From: Lantana camara
Taxonomy: Eukaryota; Streptophyta; Magnoliopsida; Lamiales; Verbenaceae
Assembly (NCBI GenBank): GCA_037501455.1
Contig: CM074862.1
Coordinates: 64,201,501-64,265,500 of the forward strand
Direction: 5' to 3'
Length of the DNA stretch: 64,000 nt
In this document: positions 13,155-23,825 of the stretch, one piece after another
Position numbering within the stretch: the stretch's first letter is position 1
Layout: every line of letters starts with the position of its first letter
Position numbers and translations under genes: made by a program
The notes under the pieces: generated by a model
Seen by the model: the letters and a program-made list of their open reading frames with translations, nothing else
Told to the model about the DNA's origin: nothing
Databases searched by the model: none

Positions 13155-14026
13155 AGCGAACGCAGCAGCAACAAACACGCAAACAACCCCTGTTTTCCTT
13201 GCTCAAACGCAGCACAACTCAAGCAACAAATAGACAACATATATGTAGCAAGAAGAAGACATGAAATGCAGTAAGAAATCAGATCAAAATCACCCCAAAT
13301 CTGACAGCAAAAGAGCAAGAAGATGCAGCAGTTTTGACAGCAACATATCAGTCCCAAAACATTGCAAAACTCACGCGAAAACAGGGTATGGTTGATCTCC
13401 ATTAATCCCAACACACTCATACAAGTTAGGCTAACAAAAGTGCAGCAAAACACCACAAATTTAAACTATAATTCAGTCCCACAACAGTTCAAACATGGAA
13501 GGCTGTCACACGTGACTTTTCTTCAAAGTTTTCTCAATGTTCCAAAGTTGATATCTCATAAATACTTCAACTACCATGCAATTAATGATAATAAATGAAA
13601 AGAAGATATCAAAACAATCATTCTCAAGCTTGGAATCATTCAAATCCATCAAGAATTGGGTGAGATCGAAAGAAATGCCCAAAAACGCCTCTATTCAAGA
13701 TCAGCCGAAAAATGCATGAAACCATGATCAAATTTGGGGATGAATGAATGAAAATGACCAGGAATGAACATATAATACAACCCTAAGCTTACCTTGTTGA
13801 TTGGATGAGGATTGGATGAGATTTGAGCTCCAAAATCTCCAAGGAAACAAGGGTTACGGGAAAAACTGGGAAGCAGGTGATGTTTGGCCAATTTTCAGCA
13901 AGTGGGAAGGTTTATCTCGGTTTTAGGGGCTAATGGCTGAGTAAAGGGTTGAGTTAGGGTTCCAAAAAGTCTAACCATAGTTAATTTGGTCAAGGTTTGA
14001 GCAAGATATGGTTATTTTAGTACAAC

Positions 14027-14115
14027 AAGGTCAGTTTCGTCGCCGTTTCGTTTTTCGGTTGAATTTCAGAGGTTCAAATTCAACCGAAAAACGAAACGGC
14101 GACGAAACTGACCTT
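14027..14115. repeat. Perfect 40-bp-arm hairpin at the outer LTR/G2 boundary
   Basis: Bases 14027-14066 are reverse-complementary to 14076-14115, with a 9-base loop. The left arm is ordinary outer-LTR sequence. The right arm is therefore an inverted copy of the flank, joined at a two-base overlap (TT) to an inverted gag fragment. Confidence 0.95.
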
Positions 14116-14306
14116 AGGGCAATCTTGGTTAGCTCTCGAGCTTTCTAGTTCCATCATAAGATCATCCATCATCTTCACTTCTTGCTCAAGATTTAGGAAT
14201 TCTTGGAGTCTTCTAATTAATTCATTGGGAGGGATATACTTGTAGCAAAATTCTCGGATAATTTCTCCCAATGGAACTCTTTCCCTGACTTCTTTAGATG
14301 TGATCT
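14114..14306 (-). repeat. Inverted 193-bp duplicate of the G2 gag gene
   Basis: The reverse complement of this block is identical by eye to 14875-15067 in the gag frame of G2. Translated on the minus strand it encodes the gag stretch containing FCYKYIPPNEL. It lies upstream of the element's own PBS, so it is not part of the normal element. Together with the original it forms an inverted repeat with a ~570-bp spacer. Confidence 0.95.
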
Positions 14307-14310
14307 ATGG

Positions 14311-14409
14311 TGACGAAACTATGGTGCGGGGGATGTGGAGTTCCCCTTTCGATACCCGCGTTGAACTATGGTGCGGGGGATGTGGCGCCCTCCGCTCCGG
14401 GGTGTTACA
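14311..14409 (+). mobile_element. Remnant of the 5' LTR of G2 (~95 bp)
   Basis: It matches the last ~95 bp of the G2 3' LTR (19785-19876), ending TCCGGGGTGTTACA next to a PBS. The other ~2.7 kb of the 5' LTR is absent and the templated-insertion scar stands in its place. Confidence 0.9.
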
Positions 14410-14417
14410 TCTGTAAG

Positions 14418-14429
14418 TGGTATCAGAGC
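14418..14429 (+). promoter_or_regulatory. Primer-binding site of G2 (initiator tRNA-Met)
   Basis: TGGTATCAGAGC, an exact match to the usual tRNA-iMet PBS of plant chromoviruses, begins 9 bases after the LTR end. Confidence 0.92.
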
Positions 14430-14694
14430 TCTGGGTTGCAAAACCGGAGCTCTAGCGTCATGTCGGGTTTGTCTAGGTCGTTCGGCTTAGGATTATATGA
14501 TTGTTTGCATTCATTCTCATCTTTTATGTGAATTATTTGAATTATTTGGTTTAATTAAGTTAATAGTTCACATGAACATGTACTAAACCCTGCATGCATC
14601 GATATTTTGGAATCATTTCTCTTATCTCAGGATGAGTTTTTCATACCAACATATTTCATCAAAAGGAAAATAAGAGAAACAAGTTTCTTCGGTC

Positions 14695-15632
14695 TCAAAG
14701 AAGTTTGAGGGCTTTAATCCACCGAAGTGGTTTGGAGGCGATAGTGTTAATGCAGAGGAGTGGCTATCCGTGGTATTGTGGATTTGGGGAAATTGTTCGG
14801 GAACCTCACAAGAGAAAGTAAGACACACTTCCCGCTTACTACAAGGTGAAGCTTCAAAATGGTTCAAGGAAATAAGATCACATCTAAAGAAGTCAGGGAA
14901 AGAGTTCCATTGGGAGAAATTATCCGAGAATTTTGCTACAAGTATATCCCTCCCAATGAATTAATTAGAAGACTCCAAGAATTCCTAAATCTTGAGCAAG
15001 AAGTGAAGATGATGGATGATCTTATGATGGAACTAGAAAGCTCGAGAGCTAACCAAGATTGCCCTAAAGTCCGGGAATATATACAAAGGCGTAGAGACGA
15101 GATTCAACAAGCTTTCCAAAGCTCACCGGTACATAAATGGTCCGAGGAAGTTAGAAGAGTGGTTCAAGATGAAATGAATAAGCAAGAGGTGAAGTTTCAC
15201 ATTTCTAAGGAGGGATATAATCCAGGATCAAGCTTAAACTCAAATAAGAGGCCTATGTTCCGAGAGGAAACCCAAGAACTTCAAGAGGTCGACTACATCA
15301 AGAAGAAGAAACTTCAACCACCAAAGATGGATCCGATACCTCTTCCATTGGAGATAATTCAATGCTCTTATTGTCAAGGCCCTAATCCCACCAAAGAAGT
15401 TTGCCGAAAGAAACTTGGGAGATCTTACAAGTGTGGGGAACCGCGACATAAGGTGAACAGTTGCCCGAAGACTAGGAATCCAAGGATTACAAAGAGCCGT
15501 GATTCCAAGACTCCAAGCCCAAGCCAAGTGAATATGACGGAAGAGGAAGAACAGGTTATCAAGATCGACACTACCGCCATGGTGAAAGGTACACCAAGCA
15601 TTCATGGCACTACATACATGCATTTTATTTAA
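14695..15632 (+). pseudogene. Frameshifted gag of gypsy-type element G2
   Basis: The first reading frame (14695 to about 14925) encodes a retrotransposon gag N-terminus with KFEGFNPPKWFGGDS, an AEEWL motif and EASKWFKEI. A one-base frameshift near 14925 moves the rest (FCYKYIPPNEL, LNLEQEVKMMDDL) into another frame that ends at 15632. The C-terminal part has a degenerate zinc knuckle, SYKCGEPRHKVNSCP, in which the first cysteine is serine, preceded by a CSYC cluster. Gag would form virus-like particles and bind element RNA. No protease or RT follows, so the element is gag-only. Similarity to chromovirus (Tekay/Del-like) gag is my recollection, not a search. Confidence 0.85.
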
Positions 15633-17060
15633 TTGGTATTACTTTTCTTTTCTTGTTGTTTCAGTGCTTGCGTGTTTTGTTATTACTTGCTTGCTTGCTT
15701 ATGTTTTCTCTTTTCTTTCCTCTTTTGTGTTGCCTCTCTCTTTGGAGAGAGTTTGGGGAGGAGAGAGTGTCGTGTGTTTGGTGAGCTGCGAGGGCCGAGC
15801 TCGTTCGGTGGTTGGTTCTTTTCCGGTGGTTTTTCTTGAAGGCGCCTAGTTTTGTCAGGGTAACGGTGTTACCATAGGCGTGGGTGGTTGCTTTTAGGAC
15901 GTCCATTCGGGGCTTAACAGTATCTCCGGGTGTTAGATGGAAGGCTAGCCCGTTGATACCCTTTGTAGTAGTGGTTGGTAATTCCGGGACGGTGCGATAA
16001 GCTTCGTGGCTTTCCTTTGAGTTAACTTAGAGATCGAGCCAAGCTTAAGGAGACAAAGGTCGAAGTAAGCCACCTTTGGTGTTTCTTTGAAGATGGAATT
16101 CGTTTCCACCTAATTAGGACATCGAGGTTGTCGTGATCTTTATCCCGGAATTATTTTGTGCTTAGATTTTCTCTTTCGGTGGATTCTAGCGAGATTGTTG
16201 GAGCTAAGTCGTAGTTGACGAGCTCTTAGAAGGTAATTTCATCCTTGTGAATACTTCTTTGTGGAGTATCTTAGTCCCCTCTAAAAAGAAAGCGGGATTT
16301 AGGATGAGAATATTACCGTGAGCTGCACAGGTTAATGGTGAGAGATAAATACCCTTCTAGTTTGCTTCGAGGAGTCGTTTGTCCTTCTTCAGTGTTCTGT
16401 GGTCTTAGCTGAGTGTGGTTTCAACAAGGGTATGGTCGACTACGCATTTTGGTAGAAGAACCGAGAATTGCCTCAGAGATTAAGTCTCAAGTGTCGCCCC
16501 ATGACATGAAAGACAAGGAAGAGGCAGGGTTCGAGTGGATAAGGCTTTTGAAGGGAGTTACCTTGATTACACGAGGATACTCAAACTTCTCCGTTACGAT
16601 CGAGGTACTAAGGAAGACTTCGGTTGTGCGCTGCTACGGAGGATTGGAGCCTATGTCTCAAGAAGTGCTTAGTCACGAGACTAATTCCACTCATGGTACG
16701 AGACTTGAAGAACCGGTAAGAGTGTGGCACAAGAAGAGGCATTGTAGACTTAGTGTAGCAATGTCTAAAGTGTTTTCGGTAGAAGACCGAACACCAAGAA
16801 CCGGTAGTTTTCCCCAACTACTTTTGAATGTTAATCAGAAGTGGGAGCAACCAAAGTTTGCTAAAGTAAGGGGATTCACTCGGATTTGGTGAGTACCACC
16901 GAGTGATCGGGACACAAGAAGTCTTCCTCATTCCTAATTAAGGAAGCAATGTCCCGAGGAGTTACAACTTTTGGATCAGAGTAGCGCAGCGGAAGCGTGG
17001 AGTTGGGATCGCTCTAGTGCCCTCAAAGGTCTCGCTTAGGACCTGAGGACAGGTCCTTTT
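15633..17060 (+). mobile_element. Remaining internal region of G2, no recognisable pol
   Basis: About 1.4 kb between gag and the polypurine tract. The longest frame (16413-16892, 159 codons) has no recognised domain. No catalytic motif of protease, RT, RNase H or integrase was found in any frame. Confidence 0.75.
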
Positions 17061-17074
17061 GAAGGAGGGGAGGT
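17061..17074 (+). promoter_or_regulatory. Polypurine tract of G2
   Basis: GAAGGAGGGGAGGT directly precedes the 3' LTR start TGTAACATCCCG. Confidence 0.9.
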
Positions 17075-19876
17075 TGTAACATCCCGCTCGTCCGGCCTTT
17101 CCAGGTACGCCTTCACGGGTGAGCAATGTGTGCTTTTAATTAATTAATTATGTGTCTATTATACTTTTATGTGACATATTTGAATTACTTGAATGTATTT
17201 GACCTTATGTGACTTATTTGTACGTATTTGTTCTCTTTGTTTCGTTCTTGCTTCGTTTGTATTCGTTTTCGTTTTTGATTTTTGTGACTGCGTGCTATGC
17301 GTGACTTATATGTGTTATGTATGTGTCTTTGTGTTCGTTACTTGTTTTTGAGTTCGTTTGATACGGTTTTGAAAACCGTTTTATGTTTTAGGGACATAAG
17401 GGCCTAACGAGCTTTAGCGCACCTTGGGTTCCGGAAGGCGTAACTTGAGCTCGGGAATTCGGATTCGAATTCCGGAAGATGCGTTGGACTCGTAACGAAG
17501 AAATCAAGACAAAGAATCAGGATTCATATTTTTCTAAGCCCATTTGATTCCCCGTTTTTCGACCGGAAAGAGCCCTTGTGCTTAAGGGTACCCTTTTGTT
17601 GACTAATCTTCACTTGTGGGACCCCATTTAACCCCAATTAAGCTTCTAACCTTGACTAATATGTATCTAACCATCCCTCACTCTCTCCTACTCCCCCATT
17701 TCGTCCCACACCCAAGAAAAAGAAAGGAAAGTGCAGCAACTTCAGCTCCAAGAAGAGAAGGAAGAAACCCTTGGCCATTCTTGATGATTTTGAGCTCAAA
17801 TCACATCCAAAGCTTCTCTAATTTGAAAGGTAAGTTTATGATTGTAATCTACACTCTCTCTTCTCTATTATATGTGGATTTGAGTTGGATTCATTGGTTG
17901 ATTCTTGAGTTCTAGCAAGCATGTGAATAGTAAGTGTTGGAAGTTTTGGATTGATTCTTGCTCCTTTCTTGTTTCTTTGAGATTTGTTGTTGATAGTATG
18001 CTTCAAGGACTTGTTTCTTAGCATTTATCTCTTTTCCTTGCTTGGTAGTTGTGGTTTGGGAGGTTGGGTTTTTGTTTTGGAGTTGCTGAGTTTCTTTAGA
18101 GCTGCCTGCGTTTTCTGTACCGTGACACGGGCGTGTCACGGTTTGCCCTTCGTAGGTGGCACGGGCGTGTCACCTTTTGAGTTCGTTTTCGCTTTTCTGT
18201 ACCGAGACACGGGCGTGTCTCGGCTTGCCTTGTTTCGGTGACACGGGCGTGTCACCTAGGAATTCTAGTTTCGTTCGTTTATTTCCTTTCCGTTGTTTCT
18301 TGATGTTTATTCTTGCCTCGTTTATGATATATGTTTGATTATACTTTGAATGCTCATAAATGGCCTTAATGTGAATACATTTCATATCATTTGCATCATA
18401 AGCATACATATTCATGTGCCGAGCGTCAATGTGGTTCATATTGAGTCTAAGGTTGTCCTTTGCCTTTGTTTGCCTTTAGGTTCGTTCCGTGGTTGACGAG
18501 GTGGTCTTCTAGACGTTCGTTTGCTTCTTTTGCTCCCGTTGCTTCCCAGAGGTGAGGTTTCTTTCCTTTTAGATATTATGACCTACAACCCTAATTGTGA
18601 TTTAAGCCCGCATGCGAACTATATATATGTATAAATAAGTGTTTGATATGTATTTTGTGGGAATTGGCCCACTTGCTATGAAATCCATTGAAAAGGCTTT
18701 TATATGTATATAAGCTACATTTTGTTTATTCGTTTTCGAAAAGGGTCGATGTGTGTACGTGTTAAGTTTTGGCAAGAAAAGCTTTCGTGATAAGTATCCG
18801 TTTTGTAAGATATGTGTGTGAGTTCTGTGATCTGTTTGGGCCCCGGAGATTGTGGGTAAGGGAGACCCGGGACGACCATCGGGGTCGCCGGTTACGACCC
18901 CTGTGCACTTCTCCACCAACGGGAGGCTTAGTTCTCCTATGCCGACGGAGCGCATTTTGGCATGGCCGTCGAAGGAATCGGGCGGGATCCCCCGGTTCAT
19001 CCGTTCTGTTCTGTGGTGGGAATCGAGAGGGGCACCTCTCTTCCCCAATGGTGTAAAGGTGGGATTGTTTTATGAGTTTTGCTTTAATCTGAGTAAGTGT
19101 GCGTGAGAACTCGTTCTCACCGTGTTTCCGTTTATGTTTTGTATCCGATATGGTTTGCTTTATGCTTATGTATCCGATACGGTTTATGAAACGGGGTGGA
19201 CTCCTAATTTGTAAAACTTGTTAGATTTTGACCTTTGGGGTTCTAACTCTTTCTTCGTATATATAGTATCACGTGTTAACACCTTTTGGAATGTAAAAAC
19301 CACTCCGGATTCATGAACATTTCCGATTTGTATATGCTTGGCTCTTATGTATACGTATGGGTGCGTGTGATAGACCCCTCACCAGTCTCTAGGACTGACC
19401 CTCGTTGCTTCTTCTCTTTTTCCCCTTTGTTTTGAGCTTTGCAGGTACCCAGTTGGGAGTCTGGCTAGGCGGCAGTTGTCTTTCGAGTCTTGGAGTTGTT
19501 CGAGTCTTTGTAGAGTCCTTGCATTACATATTTACTTTCCCGCTTTGGTATTATGTATAAATAAGTATAAGTTATGTTTTGTAATCTGAAGCTTTGGATA
19601 TTTCTTTAGCCCGGGGTGGGCATAGCTTGTTGGAAATATGTATGTCTCTTTCTGAACTTTTATATCTGTAATTGGTTTGTTTTGTGATCCTGTGGCTTCC
19701 GCACTTCTGATTTAATTTATTGCGCACTCTGTTCAGGGTCTAGACCGCCTAGCCTAGAGTTGTTTTTGTTTGTCACCCGTTCGCCATGGTTCGATGCGGG
19801 GATGGAGTTCCCCTTTCGATACCCGCGTTGAACTATGGTGCGGGGGATGTGGCGCCCTCCGCTCCGGGGTGTTACA
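17075..19876 (+). mobile_element. 3' LTR of G2 (2802 bp)
   Basis: It starts TGTAACATCCCGCTCG after the polypurine tract and ends TCCGGGGTGTTACA, identical to the end next to the PBS at 14409. The outer LTR resumes at 19877. A 30-bp segment at 17444-17473 is identical to one in the LTR at the right window end (63957-63986). A target-site duplication cannot be checked because the left side was rearranged. Confidence 0.92.
18119..18256. repeat. Four 20-22-bp palindromes with ACACGGGCGTGT-type core
   Basis: Palindromes at 18120-18141, 18155-18174, 18202-18223 and 18237-18256, each with a constant CACGGGCGTG core and a stem alternating between GTGACAC, GGTGGCAC and CCGAGACAC types. Spacing is about 35-47 bp. 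Counterparts occur in the related outer LTR. Function is unknown; protein-binding sites or RNA hairpins in the LTR leader are possibilities. Confidence 0.85.
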
Positions 19877-21574
19877 TAAATATACATGCATGCATACGTA
19901 TATAATATATAAAAATACATGCATGCAATATTATATAAGTTATAATTATAAAATGCATGCAAATATGATATATAATTATTACATGCATGCATAATTAAAT
20001 CCATGCACACACGTACACAAATATATATATATATATTTATATTATATAATGTAATTAATATTAATAACATTAAATTAAATAATTAACATCTAATATAATT
20101 AAAATAAAATGTAAATACATAAAACAAGTAAAAATAATTATTCGCGCAATTAAGGAGCACACAAGTTATTCACATAAATTCAAATTCAAATATTGCATAT
20201 ATTTGAATTAGTCACTTATTTAACAATTAAACAATGAAATTTAATTATGGAAAACACTAAAGACCAATTAATTTACGCAATTAAGTAAACATATACGCCA
20301 TGCTGTACTAATAAAAGAATTGGGGTGTTACATTGTCACCCGTCCGCTATAGGTTAGTTCATGTACGGATTACCCGTTTCGTATGTGGATCGACCTATAG
20401 TGCGGGGCGTGTGGTATCTCCACATGTAGGGGTGCTACACAGATCTAATCTGGACCGTCCACGTGGCTCAATCTCCGCCGTCCACGTGTCGTGCCACCTG
20501 ACGCCCAGTAACCGCCACCTCACGCCTGTCTGCCACGTCATCATTTTTTTTTTTATGAAAATTTTATTTTCTCCAAAATAAAATTCTGGGCATTTCCAAC
20601 TCTTTGGAACTTGATTTATTTTCCTAAAATAAATCCCTTGGCTATTTTCAAACACTTTGAAAATTTATTTCTTTCTTTCCTTTTAATGTTTTATCTTCGG
20701 GTTTTCCATTGAGGCTTGCTGGGGGACCGGCATGACTAAATACTTTTAGCTCCAAACGGGTTAATATATTATCATCTCATGATAATAATTAATTACCATT
20801 TAACTATATTTAATTCCACTAAATAAATATTGTTGCACTCTAAAATTAATTAAATTATTCACGGATTTATCGATCTAGAATAATTTTGCATTTTACTCCT
20901 CCGTGTAGATATCCATGAAAAATAAATTAATACTACTATCATTTATTTTTCACTTCTAATCTGAAATCTTCTGATTCGCCTTAAGTTCAAATCTCGTGTA
21001 CGTGAAACACATTCAACATACAACTTCAGTGACGCTTCCTACGAAGTACTTTGGCCAAAGTTTTAATTCGAAATTTGTAAATCTATTTCAGAATATCTTT
21101 TAACTTTCCAGCAAAGCCACAGATTCCTTGATCAATATTTCTCCTTGGCACATTTCATGTAATCACTGAACGTACAAACGTTTCGGTCATTCGATATCGA
21201 GACCTCACTTATGAGCAAGTTACAATGATTAACACTACATGCCGAAAGTCGAAATACTACCAGGATTAAGAGTTCAATGCTCCATAAGATTTGTTCATTT
21301 TAGAAAGTAGTTTAAAATGAACTATCTTAGTGGTCCAGTTCGATGTTTCCAAATCTATTGAAAATCATCAATGTGTTATAACTGGAAACTCCATTTCCCT
21401 ATGACGAAAGACTAATCATCTTATATAACACATTATAGTCTCGATAAGAACTTATCTTATCTTACCGACTAGAACTTTAATAACACGTGATTTCGATATC
21501 CAATGTCCTTTCCTATGAAACAGATTTTATATAAGAATATCATCACACGTTATTAATTATGTTAATATACACAT

Positions 21575-23825
21575 TCAATAATTTTATGAAATCACTCATC
21601 ATTTCAAGCAAGTCATGTTCATGAAAAGCAAGCAAGCAAGCTATGTATCGCACATGTTTTAGGCGAGTAGCATGACCGTTCACGTTGGGCCCGAGGATAG
21701 TGGCTTGAGCCAACCGGGAAAGGAAGGGCTGACGGGTAACTCTCGCGCTTTCCTCATCACATTGGGATGACCCCTGAATCCACTAGGAGATTGGTGGAAG
21801 AAGGAGTTTCGGGCTTAGGGATTCATGTACCCTCTGCTCAACACGTCGTGGATGGTGAAGGCTAGCTACCTTCCCATCATTGGAGAGAGAAGGAGACTGG
21901 GGACGGGTCCGGCCCCACGGATTGTGCTCGGGTTATAGTATGATTTCCATTCTATGAATGTGTTAGTTGATTACACTATCGCACGATTTCACGATAATTA
22001 AACTGCATGATCACCTATTGATTTTAAATCAAGCAAGCATGTTTCATGTACATTTGGAGTACGGTTGGAGACTTCCCTCACTCGCCGGGGCCATGTATTG
22101 ATTGCATGAAAATGAACAAGTATTTAATATTGATAGTTGTATTCTCGGGCGAAGAGTACTTCATTCTTGAACTTATACGTTTATCTTTTATAAATCTTTA
22201 CCCGAGAATATAACTTGCATGTTATCTGCGCTAATATGTATTTAATCCCCTCACTCGGTCTTCACAGACTGACGCCTCCACCTTTCAGGCTATTGCAGGT
22301 GCACGCTAGGCGGGAGTCGAGTCGAGTTCAGTCCATGTAATCGAGTCAATCACGGTGCACATTGTTTATTGTTGCCTTAGAATTATTATTTTCATTACTT
22401 GTTGTTCATATTCGAAGATGATAATGTATTGATAGTTGTGAACTAGTATACGAATTAATTGATGAATAAATAATAGCCTAGCATGTTTAATAGCTGCATT
22501 TGATACAGAATGAATTATACTTCCGCTTTATTTTTGTTGCATGTACGAGTCAATCCCGCCTAGCTTATCATTTTATTGCATTGTCACCCGTCCGCTATAG
22601 GTTAGTTCATGTACAGATTACCCGTTTCGTATGTGGATCGACCTATAGTGCGGGGGTGTGGTATCTCCACATGTAGGGGTGCTACACAGATCTAATCTAG
22701 ACCGTCCACGAGGCTCAATCTCCGCTGTCCACGTGTCGTGCCACCTGGCGCCCAGTAAGCGCCACCTCATGCCTGTCTGCCACGTCATCAATTTTTTTTT
22801 TTTTGATGAAAATTTTATTTTCTCCAAAACAAAATTCCGGGCATTTCCAACTCTTTGGAACTTGATTTATTTTCCTAAAATAAATCCCTTGGCTATTTTC
22901 AAACACTTTGAAAATTTATTTCTTTCTTTCCTTTTAATGTTTTGTCTTCGGGTTTTCGATTGAGGCTTGCTGGGGGACCTGCAGGACTAATTACTTTTAG
23001 CTCCAAACGGGTTAATATATTATCATCTCATGATAATAATTAATTACCATTTAACAATATTTAATTCCACTAAATAAATATTGCTGCACTCTAAAATTAA
23101 TTAAATTATTCATGGATTTATCGATCTAGAATAATTTTGCATTTTACTCCTCCGTGTAGATATCCATGAAAAATAAATTAATACTACTATCATTTATTTT
23201 TCACTTCTAATCTGAAATCTTCTGATTCGCCTTAAGTTCAAATCTCGTGTACGTGAAACACATTCAACATACAACTTCAGTGACGCTTCCCACGAAGTAC
23301 TTTGGCCAAAGTTTTAATTCGAAATTTGTAAATCTATTTCAGAATATCTTTTAACTTTCCAGCAAAGCCACAGATTCCTTGATCAATATTTCTCCTTGGC
23401 ACATTTCATGTAATCACTGAACGTACAAACGTTTCGGTCATTCGATATCGAGACCTCACTTATGAGCAAGTTACAATGATTAACACTACATGCCGAAAGT
23501 CGAAATACTACCAGGATTAAGAGTTCAATGCTCCATAAGATTTGTTCATTTTAGAAAGTAGTTTAAAATGAACTATCTTAGTGGTCCAGTTCGATGTTTC
23601 CAAATCTATTGAAAATCATCAATGTGTTATAACTGGAAACTCCATTTCCCTATGACGAAAGACTAATCATCTTATATAACACATTATAGTCTCGATAAGA
23701 ACTTATCTTATCTTACCGACTAGAACTTTAATAACACGTGATTTCGATATCCAATGTCCTTTCCTATGAAACAGATTTTATATAAGAATATCATCACACG
23801 TTATTAATTATGTTAATATACACAT
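21575..23825 (+). repeat. Array unit 3
   Basis: Gypsy half to 22686, copia half from 22687. It begins at the variant junction TCAATAAT. No nested insertion. Copia half resembles unit 2; gypsy half shares TTGGAGAGAGAAGG with units 4 and 5. Confidence 0.94.

Larger units (their letters stand above)
11103..20332 (-). mobile_element. Minus-strand gypsy-type LTR (outer LTR), split by element G2
   Basis: Both ends carry terminal TGTAACACC and GGTGTTACA, and the block is flanked by TTGTC at 11098-11102 and 20333-20337. Read on the minus strand the LTR starts at 20332, continues to 19877 and resumes at ~14075 down to 11103. No internal retrotransposon sequence of this element is seen, so it is best read as a solo LTR. 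It is related to the G2 LTR at 17075-19876 (shared palindromes, similar terminal sequence). A few hundred bases between the two pieces appear to be missing. Confidence 0.85.
10092..21574 (+). repeat. Array unit 2 (contains the 9.2-kb insertion)
   Basis: Gypsy half 10092-11102 and 20333-20439, copia half 20440-21574. Its 5' gypsy portion shares CAACCTGGAAAG, GGGCTGGCGGG and AGGAGCCTGGGG with unit 6 only. Its copia half is closest to that of unit 3. Confidence 0.93.

Noticed and set aside
12953..13456. 167-codon Cys/Leu-rich minus-strand frame in the outer LTR
   Set aside because: Composition comes from the palindromes and CAG-rich repeats of the LTR; the related LTR at 17075-19876 does not keep the frame.
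16413..16892. 159-codon frame in the internal region of G2
   Set aside because: No recognisable domain or homologous frame elsewhere in the window. Likely chance within decayed pol-region DNA.
18119..18256. CRISPR-like spaced repeats
   Set aside because: Four copies only, palindromic throughout, variable spacing and in a plant LTR.
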